A program made the translations under genes and the position numbers. Shown in pieces: positions 14,932 to 21,402 of a stretch of 26,232 nt of DNA. How positions within the stretch are numbered: the first letter of the stretch is position 1; each line of letters starts with the position of its first letter. This DNA is from JBFMHD01 sp040752395 [NCBI: Candidatus Hydrogenedentota bacterium] (GTDB taxonomy: Bacteria > JBFMHD01), in NCBI GenBank assembly GCA_040752395.1, contig JBFMHD010000010.1, positions 1 through 26,232 on the forward strand, given 5' to 3'. The notes under the pieces were generated by a model. That model did no database searches. It was not told the DNA's origin and worked only from the letters and a program-made list of their open reading frames with translations.

Positions 14932-15566
14932 GGCTGATTTTTTATATCGTTTTATTCTTTTGTTTTACGTTTCTTGTTGCTTTGAACTCTGAGGTTATTC
15001 TCTTTTATTATTTACCCAATAAATTCATATTGATACCAAAATCTCTGCTTGTCTTTTTACCGATGGTTGCAGCCTCTATGGCAGTCGCTATTATCGCATT
15101 TGGTTATATAAGATTTTATAAAAAGAGAGAGTCTAAATTAAATAATGAAATAAATGATTTGAAGCAGGAGATGACTTTACTTAAGGAGAAACTTGCAAGC
15201 ACAGGTCAGGTTACACAAGTATCTTCAACATCGCTGACTCAGGAGCTCTCAATTGAAAAAGAGATAAGTTTTAAGAAAGAGATGTTAAAAGCAATCACAT
15301 TAGTTGCGTTTTTTACAATCTCTATACTTGTCATACGTTTTAGCGCTTTATTATTTTTTAGTATATTCGTACCCCTCTCATTATTAATAGCAACTTTTAT
15401 TTTATTAAAGAATGCTAAAGATAAACTTATCAAACAGCAGAGAATTGATAAAATTGGGCTTGCTTTGATTGATTATTTTGAAGGACCAATTTTGCTTATA
15501 TTATTTGTAATGAGTATTCTTATAGGCTATCATATTATTATAATTATCCATCTATATAGAATTTAA
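14928..15566 (+). CDS. LapA-like N-terminal domain membrane protein
   Basis: This 212-residue protein starts with two membrane helices (about 3-20 and 38-62) and a short coiled coil (65-92). This layout, with an N.E..L.YYLP turn and PKSLLVFLP, matches LapA/DUF1049-type proteins linked to lipopolysaccharide assembly. A linker and three more hydrophobic helices follow (about 122-140, 142-161 and 186-208), which is longer than the family norm of about 100 residues, so it is either a fusion or a distinct family. It overlaps the retropepsin-like gene by ATGA. The 18-nt gap to the convergent MerR-type gene has no terminator hairpin that I can see. Confidence 0.6.
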   Translation: MRLIFYIVLFFCFTFLVALNSEVILFYYLPNKFILIPKSLLVFLPMVAASMAVAIIAFGYIRFYKKRESKLNNEINDLKQEMTLLKEKLASTGQVTQVSSTSLTQELSIEKEISFKKEMLKAITLVAFFTISILVIRFSALLFFSIFVPLSLLIATFILLKNAKDKLIKQQRIDKIGLALIDYFEGPILLILFVMSILIGYHIIIIIHLYRI

Positions 15567-15584
15567 ACAAGGACAGAGACTGCG

Positions 15585-15944
15585 TTATAGAATAACATTA
15601 AAATCAGATTGCTGGGGCTCGGATGTTTCTTTTTTTTGAGGCGGAGTGGGCTGGTTTTTATGTTGAGTAATCGTATCTAATATTTTTTTTATATTTTCGT
15701 CTTCTATCGGTTTATTATTTTTAAAAGAATCAATAATCTGTGATATAAACTTCATTGAAAAAAAGTTAGTAGAGCTTAAGTCACGTATGATTTCAAGCAG
15801 CAAAACACTTGATTTTGGATACAAGGTTCTACGACCTGATTTTTTAGTAGGAACTTTATATTCAGCTGTCCAGAATTTTAAGTTTCTATCTGATATACCT
15901 GTTTTATTTATAACATCTTGACGCGTATAGAAATTTTGTGTCAT
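15585..15944 (-). CDS. MerR-family transcriptional regulator
   Basis: This 119-residue protein has an N-terminal winged helix of the MerR type (about 5-70): FYTRQDVINKTGISDRNLKF, then a wing with GRRTLYPKSSV and a helix pair IRDLSSTNFFSMKFISQII. The C-terminal 30 residues are Pro/Gln/Lys-rich and hold no effector domain, so it is a short MerR relative rather than a metal sensor (no Cys cluster). It is divergent from mtnA across a 92-nt gap, which may be its operator region. No good Shine-Dalgarno is seen before its ATG. Confidence 0.75.
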   Translation of the reverse strand: MTQNFYTRQDVINKTGISDRNLKFWTAEYKVPTKKSGRRTLYPKSSVLLLEIIRDLSSTNFFSMKFISQIIDSFKNNKPIEDENIKKILDTITQHKNQPTPPQKKETSEPQQSDFNVIL

Positions 15945-15960
15945 AGACTAAAAATAATAT

Positions 15961-15989
15961 TTGAAATTTATTACGTCAATAGATAAGAT
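15961..15989 (+). promoter_or_regulatory. Possible sigma-70-type promoter for mtnA
   Basis: TTGAAA (15961-15966) and TAAGAT (15984-15989) are separated by 17 nt, with 5 of 6 and 4 of 6 matches to consensus. It lies about 15-40 nt before the leader module of mtnA, which would put the module inside the 5' leader RNA rather than in the promoter. In AT-rich DNA such matches arise often by chance. Confidence 0.3.
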
Positions 15990-16000
15990 AATAAAACGAT

Positions 16001-16031
16001 ATCATTAGAGTTACAATGTTTTTCAGAGGAG
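16001..16031 (+). promoter_or_regulatory. Recurrent leader module, copy G (mtnA)
   Basis: A copy with TTACAATG and TTTTTCAGAGGAG. AGAGGAG ends 5 nt before the mtnA ATG at 16037. This is the only copy with no GGCACAGA units or heptads attached, so the module can exist on its own. Its internal ATG (16016) is in frame with mtnA and would add MFFRGAD; the spacing favours 16037. Confidence 0.75.
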
Positions 16032-16036
16032 CTGAT

Positions 16037-17098
16037 ATGAAACTGGACATACCCAAGGCGATTGAATGGGACGGGAAGGAGGTGGTTATAATTGATCAGA
16101 CTTTACTACCCTTGAGATTAAAAAAGATAAAAATTAAAAGAATAGAAGAAATGGCTATCGCGATAAAAACTCTACAGATAAGAGGAGCGCCTGCCATAGG
16201 TGTAGCTAGTGCATTTGGTGTTATGCTTGGAATGAAAAATTTAAAAGAAAGAGACATAAGAAAGAGATTTTATAGAAGCTGTGAGATTATAAGAAAAACA
16301 AGACCCACAGCAGTCAACCTTTTCTGGGCTATAGATAAAATAAAAGAGTGGTTTGAAGAACTGGTTGATAAATGTTCATATAATGAAATAGTCTCACGAA
16401 TAACTGAGATGGCTGTTGATATTTTAAAAGATGATGAAAAGAGATGTTTAAGAATGGGAATGAATGGGGCTAAACTTTTAAAAGACGGTGATACTGTTTT
16501 GACCCATTGTAATGCCGGGGCTATGGCAACAGCAGGGATAGGGACCGCATTATCGGTTATATATTATGCTGCATCAAAAGGTAAGAGGATAAAAGTGTAT
16601 GTTGATGAAACAAGACCGCTGCTACAGGGTTCCAGAATAACAGCATGGGAATTAAAAAGAGCAGGGATAGATGTCACCCTTATCACTGATAATATGGCTG
16701 GCTGGGTGATGAGAAAAAAAGGTATAGATAAAGTGATTGTAGGCGCTGATAGAATTGCAAGAAATGGGGATACTGCAAATAAAATCGGGACGTATTCTAT
16801 TGCAATACTTGCTAAAGAACACCATATACCATTCTATGTTGTTGCACCCCTCTCTACTATTGACATATCTTTAAATTCAGGTGAATATATACCGATTGAG
16901 GAGAGGGGCTGGGATGAAATAATTATGCGATTCGGAGTCTTAACAGCACCCAGACGTGTAAAAGCTTTTAATCCAGCATTTGATGTGACACCTTCAAAAT
17001 ATATTTCAGCAATAATTACAGATATGGGAATAGTATATAGACCATATACTAAATCAATAATGAATTTAATGTCGCAAGAGAAAGGATTTAGAAAATGA
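16037..17098 (+). CDS. mtnA: S-methyl-5-thioribose-1-phosphate isomerase
   Basis: MtnA converts methylthioribose-1-phosphate to methylthioribulose-1-phosphate in methionine salvage. It belongs to the eIF2B-alpha-like fold. Family motifs are all present: IRGAPAIGVASAFG (48-61), TRPTAVNLFWA (88-98), HCNAGAMATAGIGTAL with catalytic Cys158, DETRPLLQGSRITAWEL (190-206), and GADRIARNGDTANKIGTY with catalytic Asp238. The length is 353 residues, as expected. The start is set by AGAGGAG 5 nt upstream. Its stop overlaps the TPR-OmpA gene as ATGA. No other methionine-salvage gene is in the window; in some bacteria MtnA also works in purine-related or 5-deoxyribose disposal routes. Confidence 0.95.
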   Translation: MKLDIPKAIEWDGKEVVIIDQTLLPLRLKKIKIKRIEEMAIAIKTLQIRGAPAIGVASAFGVMLGMKNLKERDIRKRFYRSCEIIRKTRPTAVNLFWAIDKIKEWFEELVDKCSYNEIVSRITEMAVDILKDDEKRCLRMGMNGAKLLKDGDTVLTHCNAGAMATAGIGTALSVIYYAASKGKRIKVYVDETRPLLQGSRITAWELKRAGIDVTLITDNMAGWVMRKKGIDKVIVGADRIARNGDTANKIGTYSIAILAKEHHIPFYVVAPLSTIDISLNSGEYIPIEERGWDEIIMRFGVLTAPRRVKAFNPAFDVTPSKYISAIITDMGIVYRPYTKSIMNLMSQEKGFRK

Positions 17099-18186
17099 AA
17101 AGAAATAATTTATTAGTTGTTGTTCTGATTCTATGGTTTGTTCTCTTGAATAATAGATATATTAAAAGTTCAGAGAACACTTTTGAAGATGGGATAAAGA
17201 AATTTGAACAAGGAGAATATTTTGATGCAGAGGTAATTTTTAGAGACCTTGTTAAGCAGAATCCCTCTAATGTATCCTATCTTCAGATGCTTGCAAAAGT
17301 TTTAATGGTCTGGGATAGGTATCAAGAAGCTGAGGGTTATCTGTTAAAAGCAAAAAATTTATCTGATGAGGTCTCTGTTAATATTGATTTAGTAAAATTA
17401 TATCTTGAATCAGAACAACCTGAAAAGGCTCAGAATATAGTAAAGACTCTACACGCAAAAGGCGTGGACGTGACAGAACTAACGCTTGAGGTAAATTATC
17501 AGCTTGGTGTGAAGTGTTACGATGAGGGGGATCACAAGAGTGCATTTAATTATTTTACAGTTGTATCAAAAACAAGGAAGAAATATAAAGATACAGAAAA
17601 TTACATAAAAGAATTAAAAGGGTTAAAAGAAGAAGAAAACATTTCTAAAGAAAAATCAGACGATGTTTCATTGCTGGAAGCAAAATACAGAGCACTTGAA
17701 AAAAAGACTCGCGATATCTATGAAAGAAAAATGGATGAATTAAGAGAAAAAGAAGCTGAAATAGAATATAAAGCATTCCAGAAAGAAATGGAATTAAAAA
17801 AAAAGATGGGTATCGATGTTAAGAAAGATATCAAAGTGGAAAAAACTAAAAGTTATAGTAAAGAAGGGCTTGTTGGGACCGTGTATTTTGACAGAGGGTC
17901 ATCTGTGGTAAAAAAAGAGAGTCAGAACATACTTGATAAGATAATTACTCTATTAAAAGAAAATGACAGAAAAATAAAAATAATCGGACATACTGACTCA
18001 GATCCTTATAAATCCAGAAATAGAGACAATGTAGAATTATCAGTAGATAGGGCACTGAGTGTAAAAAGGTATCTTGTAGATAATGGTATAGATAAAAACA
18101 GGATTGAGATAGAGGGATTGGGTAGCAGTGTTCCGGTAAGTGAGGACAAATCACAGAATCGCAGAGTCGAGATATATCTTAAATAA
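17095..18186 (+). CDS. TPR and OmpA-C domain envelope protein
   Basis: This 363-residue protein has a signal sequence (about 5-24), TPR-like helices (about 26-175: FEQGEYFDAEVIFRDLVKQNP is a clear unit), a charged coiled coil (about 190-240) and an OmpA C-terminal peptidoglycan-binding domain (258-363). In the latter, the diaminopimelate-contacting residues are visible in GHTDSD (299-) and NRRVEI (355-360). The protein therefore is likely anchored to the wall in the periplasm, with TPRs free to bind a partner. No lipobox Cys is seen, so it is exported without a lipid. It shares an ATGA overlap with mtnA, an unexpected pairing of metabolic and envelope functions. Confidence 0.85.
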   Translation: MKRNNLLVVVLILWFVLLNNRYIKSSENTFEDGIKKFEQGEYFDAEVIFRDLVKQNPSNVSYLQMLAKVLMVWDRYQEAEGYLLKAKNLSDEVSVNIDLVKLYLESEQPEKAQNIVKTLHAKGVDVTELTLEVNYQLGVKCYDEGDHKSAFNYFTVVSKTRKKYKDTENYIKELKGLKEEENISKEKSDDVSLLEAKYRALEKKTRDIYERKMDELREKEAEIEYKAFQKEMELKKKMGIDVKKDIKVEKTKSYSKEGLVGTVYFDRGSSVVKKESQNILDKIITLLKENDRKIKIIGHTDSDPYKSRNRDNVELSVDRALSVKRYLVDNGIDKNRIEIEGLGSSVPVSEDKSQNRRVEIYLK

Positions 18187-18224
18187 AAAAAAGCCTGTTC
18201 CAAAAATTGAAACAGGCTTTATAA
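18183..18224. terminator. Bidirectional intrinsic terminator
   Basis: A 10-bp perfect stem, AAAGCCTGTT (18190-18199) and AACAGGCTTT (18211-18220), stands between two convergent genes. On the minus strand it is followed by a long T run (from the A-rich 18183-18190), a classical terminator for the Lys/Glu-rich gene. On the plus strand the U-tract is weaker (CTTTATAA) but may serve the TPR-OmpA gene. Confidence 0.85.
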
Positions 18225-18270
18225 CCTCTTACTTCTCGCTTTCGCGATAAATTTTCAATCTAAAAAATAT

Positions 18271-19317
18271 TTATTCTTCTTCTTTACCAATCAATCTTCG
18301 ACCAAACTTTTTTAATTTCTGCCAGGGGCTTTCACCTCGTGGCGTAGGCTCTTCTTCTTTAACCTCTTCTTTTACTACCTTTTCTTTAGCTTTTTCTTCT
18401 TTTGATCTATAAATAGTTGTTCGATCATTATCTGTCCGTTTTTTAGATTTTAGTACTATACCGCGTTCGGTCTTCGTAGCTTCTTGTTCTTTAGTCTCTT
18501 TTTCAGCCTCTACAACCTCTTCTTCTTCAGGTTTAGAGCGAGGGGCTTGACGGCCAATCCACTCTTTAAATCGTCTCCAGTTTCTTGAAATAGTGCCTTC
18601 CTCTTCATATTCTTCTTCTTCAACCTTAGAAGGCACGACTTTTTTCTTTCCTGTTTTATCTTTATATACTGTGCGGTCCAATTTTTTAACTTCACCGGTT
18701 GATACTTTTTTCTCTGGCGGCTCTGGCGTGGGTTCTGCTTCTTCTATCTCTTCATAAGAGACCTTTGTTTTCGAGACGTATGTTTTTTCTCTTTTAGGTC
18801 TCCCACCCCAGCGTCTCTCTTTTTCATCCTGAGTTCGTATTATAGCTTCTTCCTGTTCTTCTTTAGTAGTTTTACCGCGTAGAGATCTAAAGAATTTTTT
18901 TGTTTTATCTATTGTACTTGTTACTATATTTCTTTTTTGGGGTTTAGGTTTTGGTTTGGTAACAACCTTTTCTTCAGCTTTTCGTTCACTTGGTGCTTTT
19001 ACATCAACACCAATTCTATATTCTTTTTTCATTTCTTTTTCTTTAACTTTTACTTCTTTTTCTGAAGGCGGAGTAAGTTTCCACACACGTTTTCTTAAAT
19101 GAGGAGGAAGAGTTTCTTTTTGCTGTCCAATCTCTTGCTTTTCAACTTTTGGCTTCTTGACTTCTTTTTTTGGTTCTTTTGTAACTTCTTCAGTCCCTGA
19201 TGGAGCCTTAAACTTCCAGATACCTTTTTTCAAATATGTTTTCTCTGCTTGTAAATCACTGCTGAAATAAAGTAGAGTAAATAAAAGACAGACTAAGAAA
19301 CTTACATATTTTTTCAT
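18271..19317 (-). CDS. Secreted, highly charged Lys/Glu-rich protein with repeated segments
   Basis: This 348-residue protein starts with a clear signal sequence (1-24, cleavage after LQA). I chose this ATG because AAGGGAG lies 8 nt upstream and the signal begins here, not at the in-frame codon 42 nt earlier. The mature part is very rich in Lys, Glu and Pro and probably disordered. A motif with WK(F/L)xxPS occurs twice (KGIWKFKAPS, 31-40; KRVWKLTPPS, 76-85). Three basic amphipathic segments, each followed by acidic or charged residues, recur about 90-105 residues apart: KKFFRSLRGK (140-149), NWRRFKEWIGR (246-256) and PWQKLKKFGRRLIGK (331-345). Between them are YVSKTK/TVYKDK/TIYRSK pieces. No known family is recognised. 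The neighbouring OmpA proteins suggest an envelope role, which is inference. Confidence 0.75.
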   Translation of the reverse strand: MKKYVSFLVCLLFTLLYFSSDLQAEKTYLKKGIWKFKAPSGTEEVTKEPKKEVKKPKVEKQEIGQQKETLPPHLRKRVWKLTPPSEKEVKVKEKEMKKEYRIGVDVKAPSERKAEEKVVTKPKPKPQKRNIVTSTIDKTKKFFRSLRGKTTKEEQEEAIIRTQDEKERRWGGRPKREKTYVSKTKVSYEEIEEAEPTPEPPEKKVSTGEVKKLDRTVYKDKTGKKKVVPSKVEEEEYEEEGTISRNWRRFKEWIGRQAPRSKPEEEEVVEAEKETKEQEATKTERGIVLKSKKRTDNDRTTIYRSKEEKAKEKVVKEEVKEEEPTPRGESPWQKLKKFGRRLIGKEEE

Positions 19318-19784
19318 AAAATCGTCTCCCTTACTTCTGTTAGAAATCCATTCTGACAATAAAGCATAGCCCTAAGCCAGCTGGCATTAAAACTAATTTT
19401 ATAAATTTTTGAAATATTTTGTTTTTTTTGTCAAGTAAAATTATAATTTTTTTTTGGAAAGTATCCCGGACATCGTATACCCCTTAAAGAAGTAAGAAGT
19501 GAGAAGTATCAGGACAGGCTACAGTCTACAGGCTACGGACTACAGCCGGCTGGAGCCCCCTATGAAAAGTCTTGAGTCTCGAGTCCTGTTTTGACTCACG
19601 ACTTGCGACTTGTGACTCACGACTCTTTTTATATCATCTTTAGTTTTTCATACTTTGTGCCTCTGTGCCTTTGTGCCTCCTTTCCTTCCCTTTAAAGTGT
19701 CTCACGTTTCAGGGGAACAGTATATTTTATTATTAAAAATTTACATAATTTTGTCGATAAATAAGAGGATAGGATATAATATAA
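19318..19784. repeat. 467-nt gap with inverted copy of the repeat mosaic
   Basis: The left part (19318-19480) is AT-rich and should hold the divergent promoters; TTGACA exists on the minus strand at 19429-19434, but no -10 box at the right distance is clear. Positions 19487-19682 are the reverse complement of the mosaic seen at 2081-2235 and 26101-26232: CTTCTTACTTC, TAGCCTG heptads, AGCCGGCTG, the GACTC/GAGTC heptad hairpin (19565-19625), CATACTTTG and GTGCCTCT units. Positions 19690-19784 are again AT-rich and end with TATAAT (19775-19780) just before the next gene. Confidence 0.8.
19565..19625. repeat. Heptad-phased hairpin, copy 2 (inverted; 5+3 units)
   Basis: Read on the minus strand, the GAGTC arm has five 7-nt units (GAGTCGT, GAGTCAC, AAGTCGC, AAGTCGT, GAGTCAA). 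The GACTC arm has three (GACTCGA, GACTCAA, GACTTTT). Copy 1 has 4+4 and copy 3 has 3+4, so copies differ by whole units while the AACAG centre is constant. Confidence 0.8.
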
Positions 19785-21059
19785 ATGCAGAAGTCAAAAT
19801 TAAAAATGAGAAATCCTATTTTGAAACACTCAAAGCTGACCCCACTGTTTTTTTACTTCTTACTTCTCTCCTGTGCGCAAAGTAACAGATACATTAAACC
19901 CGAGATAAATCAGAACTTTGCTATAAATGAAGACGTCTCGAATATAAATAGTGTAGCTGTTATGCCTTTTAAATATCCGCAGAATAATCCGGGGATAGGT
20001 AAAATTGCTACTGATGAACTTATTATACAACTGATGAAGATGGAACAATTTAATATTAAATCCAGTGAGATACCACTGGCTGATATTGATGGAATTTTTA
20101 TTGGCGAGGTTTTTAAATGCAATTTATATGATGGGAGAAATCCTGTTCAAATCGGTATAAATATTAAGTTGATTGAAAATGAGACAGGCAAGACCATATG
20201 GAGTGCATCTGATATCTTTTATGGGGACGAAGAAGGAGTCTTAATGCTGGTTCCTCCTGATTTAAGAGAGAAAATCTACAAAGATGAGAAGATGTTATGC
20301 CGGGTTCTTGTAAGAGAATTATCTAAGAGCTTGAGTTTTGTAACTAATCTTCCTGAGAAACAAGCCATTATTCCAACAGAATCAAGGAAGCAAGAGCAAA
20401 TTGTCGAGGGAAAAAGAATAGATATTATTGAGAAAGAGACTAAAAAGGAAGAGGTAAAGGAAGTAGTAAAAGAAGAGACCACCGCTGAGATAGTAATAAG
20501 GGAAGAAATAAAAGTCCCGAAGAAACCTACTACGATTGAGTTTCAGGATTATGTATTATTTGACAAGAATAAAATAGAGATAAAAAAGGATGCTTTAAAA
20601 AATCTTGATAATTTAGTTGAAATATTGAAAAAATTCCCTGATGTTTTAGTGCTGATTGAGGGACATACAAGTGATATGGATATTATTAAAAAGTCATTTT
20701 CCTCAAACTGGGAGCTGTCATTTAAAAGGGCTGAGAGTGTTGCAAAGTATTTGATACAAAAAGGGGTAAATAATGATAAATTATTTATTATAGGTTGGGC
20801 TGACAGTTTTGCCAGGGTAAAAAATACTTCTGAAAAAAATCGCAGTCTGAATCGACGCGTAGAGATATATGTTATCCCTGATAAATATCAGTTTAATAAA
20901 GATACATTAGAGCTTTACAGGTTAATGGCAGATTATCTCTGTTTTGTAAGCAAAGAAAAAGCAGTAGAGTTGGGCAAAGAGGTTCTTAAAATACATCGAG
21001 AAAGCGATATCGCAAAATTTATTGAGAAACGGCTACAGGTTTTAGAAATTGTCAAATAA
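19785..21059 (+). CDS. OmpA-domain lipoprotein with LpoB/CsgG-like N-terminal region
   Basis: The signal peptide ends in LLLSC with Cys30 as the lipidation site, so it is an outer-membrane or inner-membrane lipoprotein. Residues about 52-185 (SVAVMPFKY..., then a LIQLMK...FN segment, IGEVFKCN and IKLIENETGKTIWSAS) resemble CsgG/LpoB-type lipoprotein domains. A Lys/Glu-rich linker (about 198-245) leads to an OmpA/MotB-type domain (250-363) with GHTSDMD and NRRVEIYV. A helical tail of about 60 residues follows. The linker resembles the Lys/Glu-rich protein encoded next door. The ATG at 19785 follows TATAAT and has only a distant AAGAGGAT; the in-frame ATG at 19806 gives a more normal signal length, so the start is uncertain. 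Confidence 0.85.
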   Translation: MQKSKLKMRNPILKHSKLTPLFFYFLLLSCAQSNRYIKPEINQNFAINEDVSNINSVAVMPFKYPQNNPGIGKIATDELIIQLMKMEQFNIKSSEIPLADIDGIFIGEVFKCNLYDGRNPVQIGINIKLIENETGKTIWSASDIFYGDEEGVLMLVPPDLREKIYKDEKMLCRVLVRELSKSLSFVTNLPEKQAIIPTESRKQEQIVEGKRIDIIEKETKKEEVKEVVKEETTAEIVIREEIKVPKKPTTIEFQDYVLFDKNKIEIKKDALKNLDNLVEILKKFPDVLVLIEGHTSDMDIIKKSFSSNWELSFKRAESVAKYLIQKGVNNDKLFIIGWADSFARVKNTSEKNRSLNRRVEIYVIPDKYQFNKDTLELYRLMADYLCFVSKEKAVELGKEVLKIHRESDIAKFIEKRLQVLEIVK

Positions 21060-21216
21060 AATACCACGCCAACGCTGTTAAAAACAAAATATTGCAAAAA
21101 TTAATAATACATATTATTTTAATAGGAGAAAGAACACAGGAGGGAAAACACAAAGATTAAAAGATTGAAAGATTCAAAATTTTTCTGATACTTCTCACTT
21201 TTTCAGAGGAGTCGTC

Positions 21217-21351
21217 ATGAGCGCGTTTACGCTCTACACTATTGGGTTATTGGGTTATTGGGTTATTGCGTTCTTGCGTTCTACACAACGTATGAAAAAC
21301 CAGATGTTTGTTTATCTTGCTTCTTGCTTCTTGACTCTTGCTTCTACTTGA
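21217..21351 (+). CDS. Possible 44-residue small membrane protein built from repeats
   Basis: An ATG at 21217 lies 5 nt behind TTTCAGAGGAG, the end of a leader module, and opens a frame to TGA at 21349-21351. The product has two hydrophobic stretches (FTLYTIGLLGYWVIAFL and MFVYLASCFLTLA) with basic residues between. All codons derive from the octamer and heptad repeats, so hydrophobicity may be a by-product of TTATTGGG and CTTGCTT units. I list it because the start signal is as good as those of real genes here; it is more likely chance than a conserved gene. Confidence 0.2.
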   Translation: MSAFTLYTIGLLGYWVIAFLRSTQRMKNQMFVYLASCFLTLAST

Positions 21352-21383
21352 TATTATTAGAGTTACAATGTTTTTCAGAGGAG
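21350..21383 (+). promoter_or_regulatory. Recurrent leader module, copy H (diguanylate cyclase)
   Basis: A full-length copy with TTAGAGTTACAATG and TTTTTCAGAGGAG. Here the gene also has its own ribosome site, AAAGGAG at 21391-21397, 5 nt before the GTG start, and the module ends 19 nt before the start. So at this gene the module is not needed for ribosome binding. Confidence 0.7.
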
Positions 21384-21402
21384 GAGACAGAAAGGAGAAT
21401 GA

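Larger units (their letters stand above)
21060..21402. repeat. Repeat mosaic upstream of the diguanylate cyclase operon
   Basis: The 343-nt gap contains GAAAGATT units (21155-21176), CTGATACTTCTCACTT joined directly to TTTCAGAGGAG (21185-21211), a GCGCGTTTACGCTCTACAC block (21220-21239), GGGTTATT octamers (21243-21267), GTATGAAAAAC, GCTTCTT heptads (21318-21345) and the leader module (21350-21383). A 44-codon ORF spans most of it. Confidence 0.8.

Noticed and set aside
16016-16036. Earlier ATG of mtnA giving MFFRGAD
   Set aside because: This ATG is part of the leader module and is upstream of the Shine-Dalgarno sequence; family alignment and spacing favour 16037. In other copies the same ATG is out of frame or absent.
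19398-19434. Promoter of the Lys/Glu-rich gene: TTGACA (19429-19434, minus) with TATAAA (19398-19403, minus)
   Set aside because: The spacer is 25 nt, far beyond 16-18 nt, so I do not call it.
19655-19885. Plus-strand 76-codon ORF MCLCAFVPPF...
   Set aside because: It begins inside the inverted GGCACAGA repeat and overlaps the lipoprotein gene in another frame; nothing supports translation.
7720-21400. Sigma-54 promoters (TGGCAC-N5-TTGC) for the NtrC-type regulator
   Set aside because: No match with correct spacing was found upstream of the genes on reading the gaps; GGCACAGA units lack the TTGC half.
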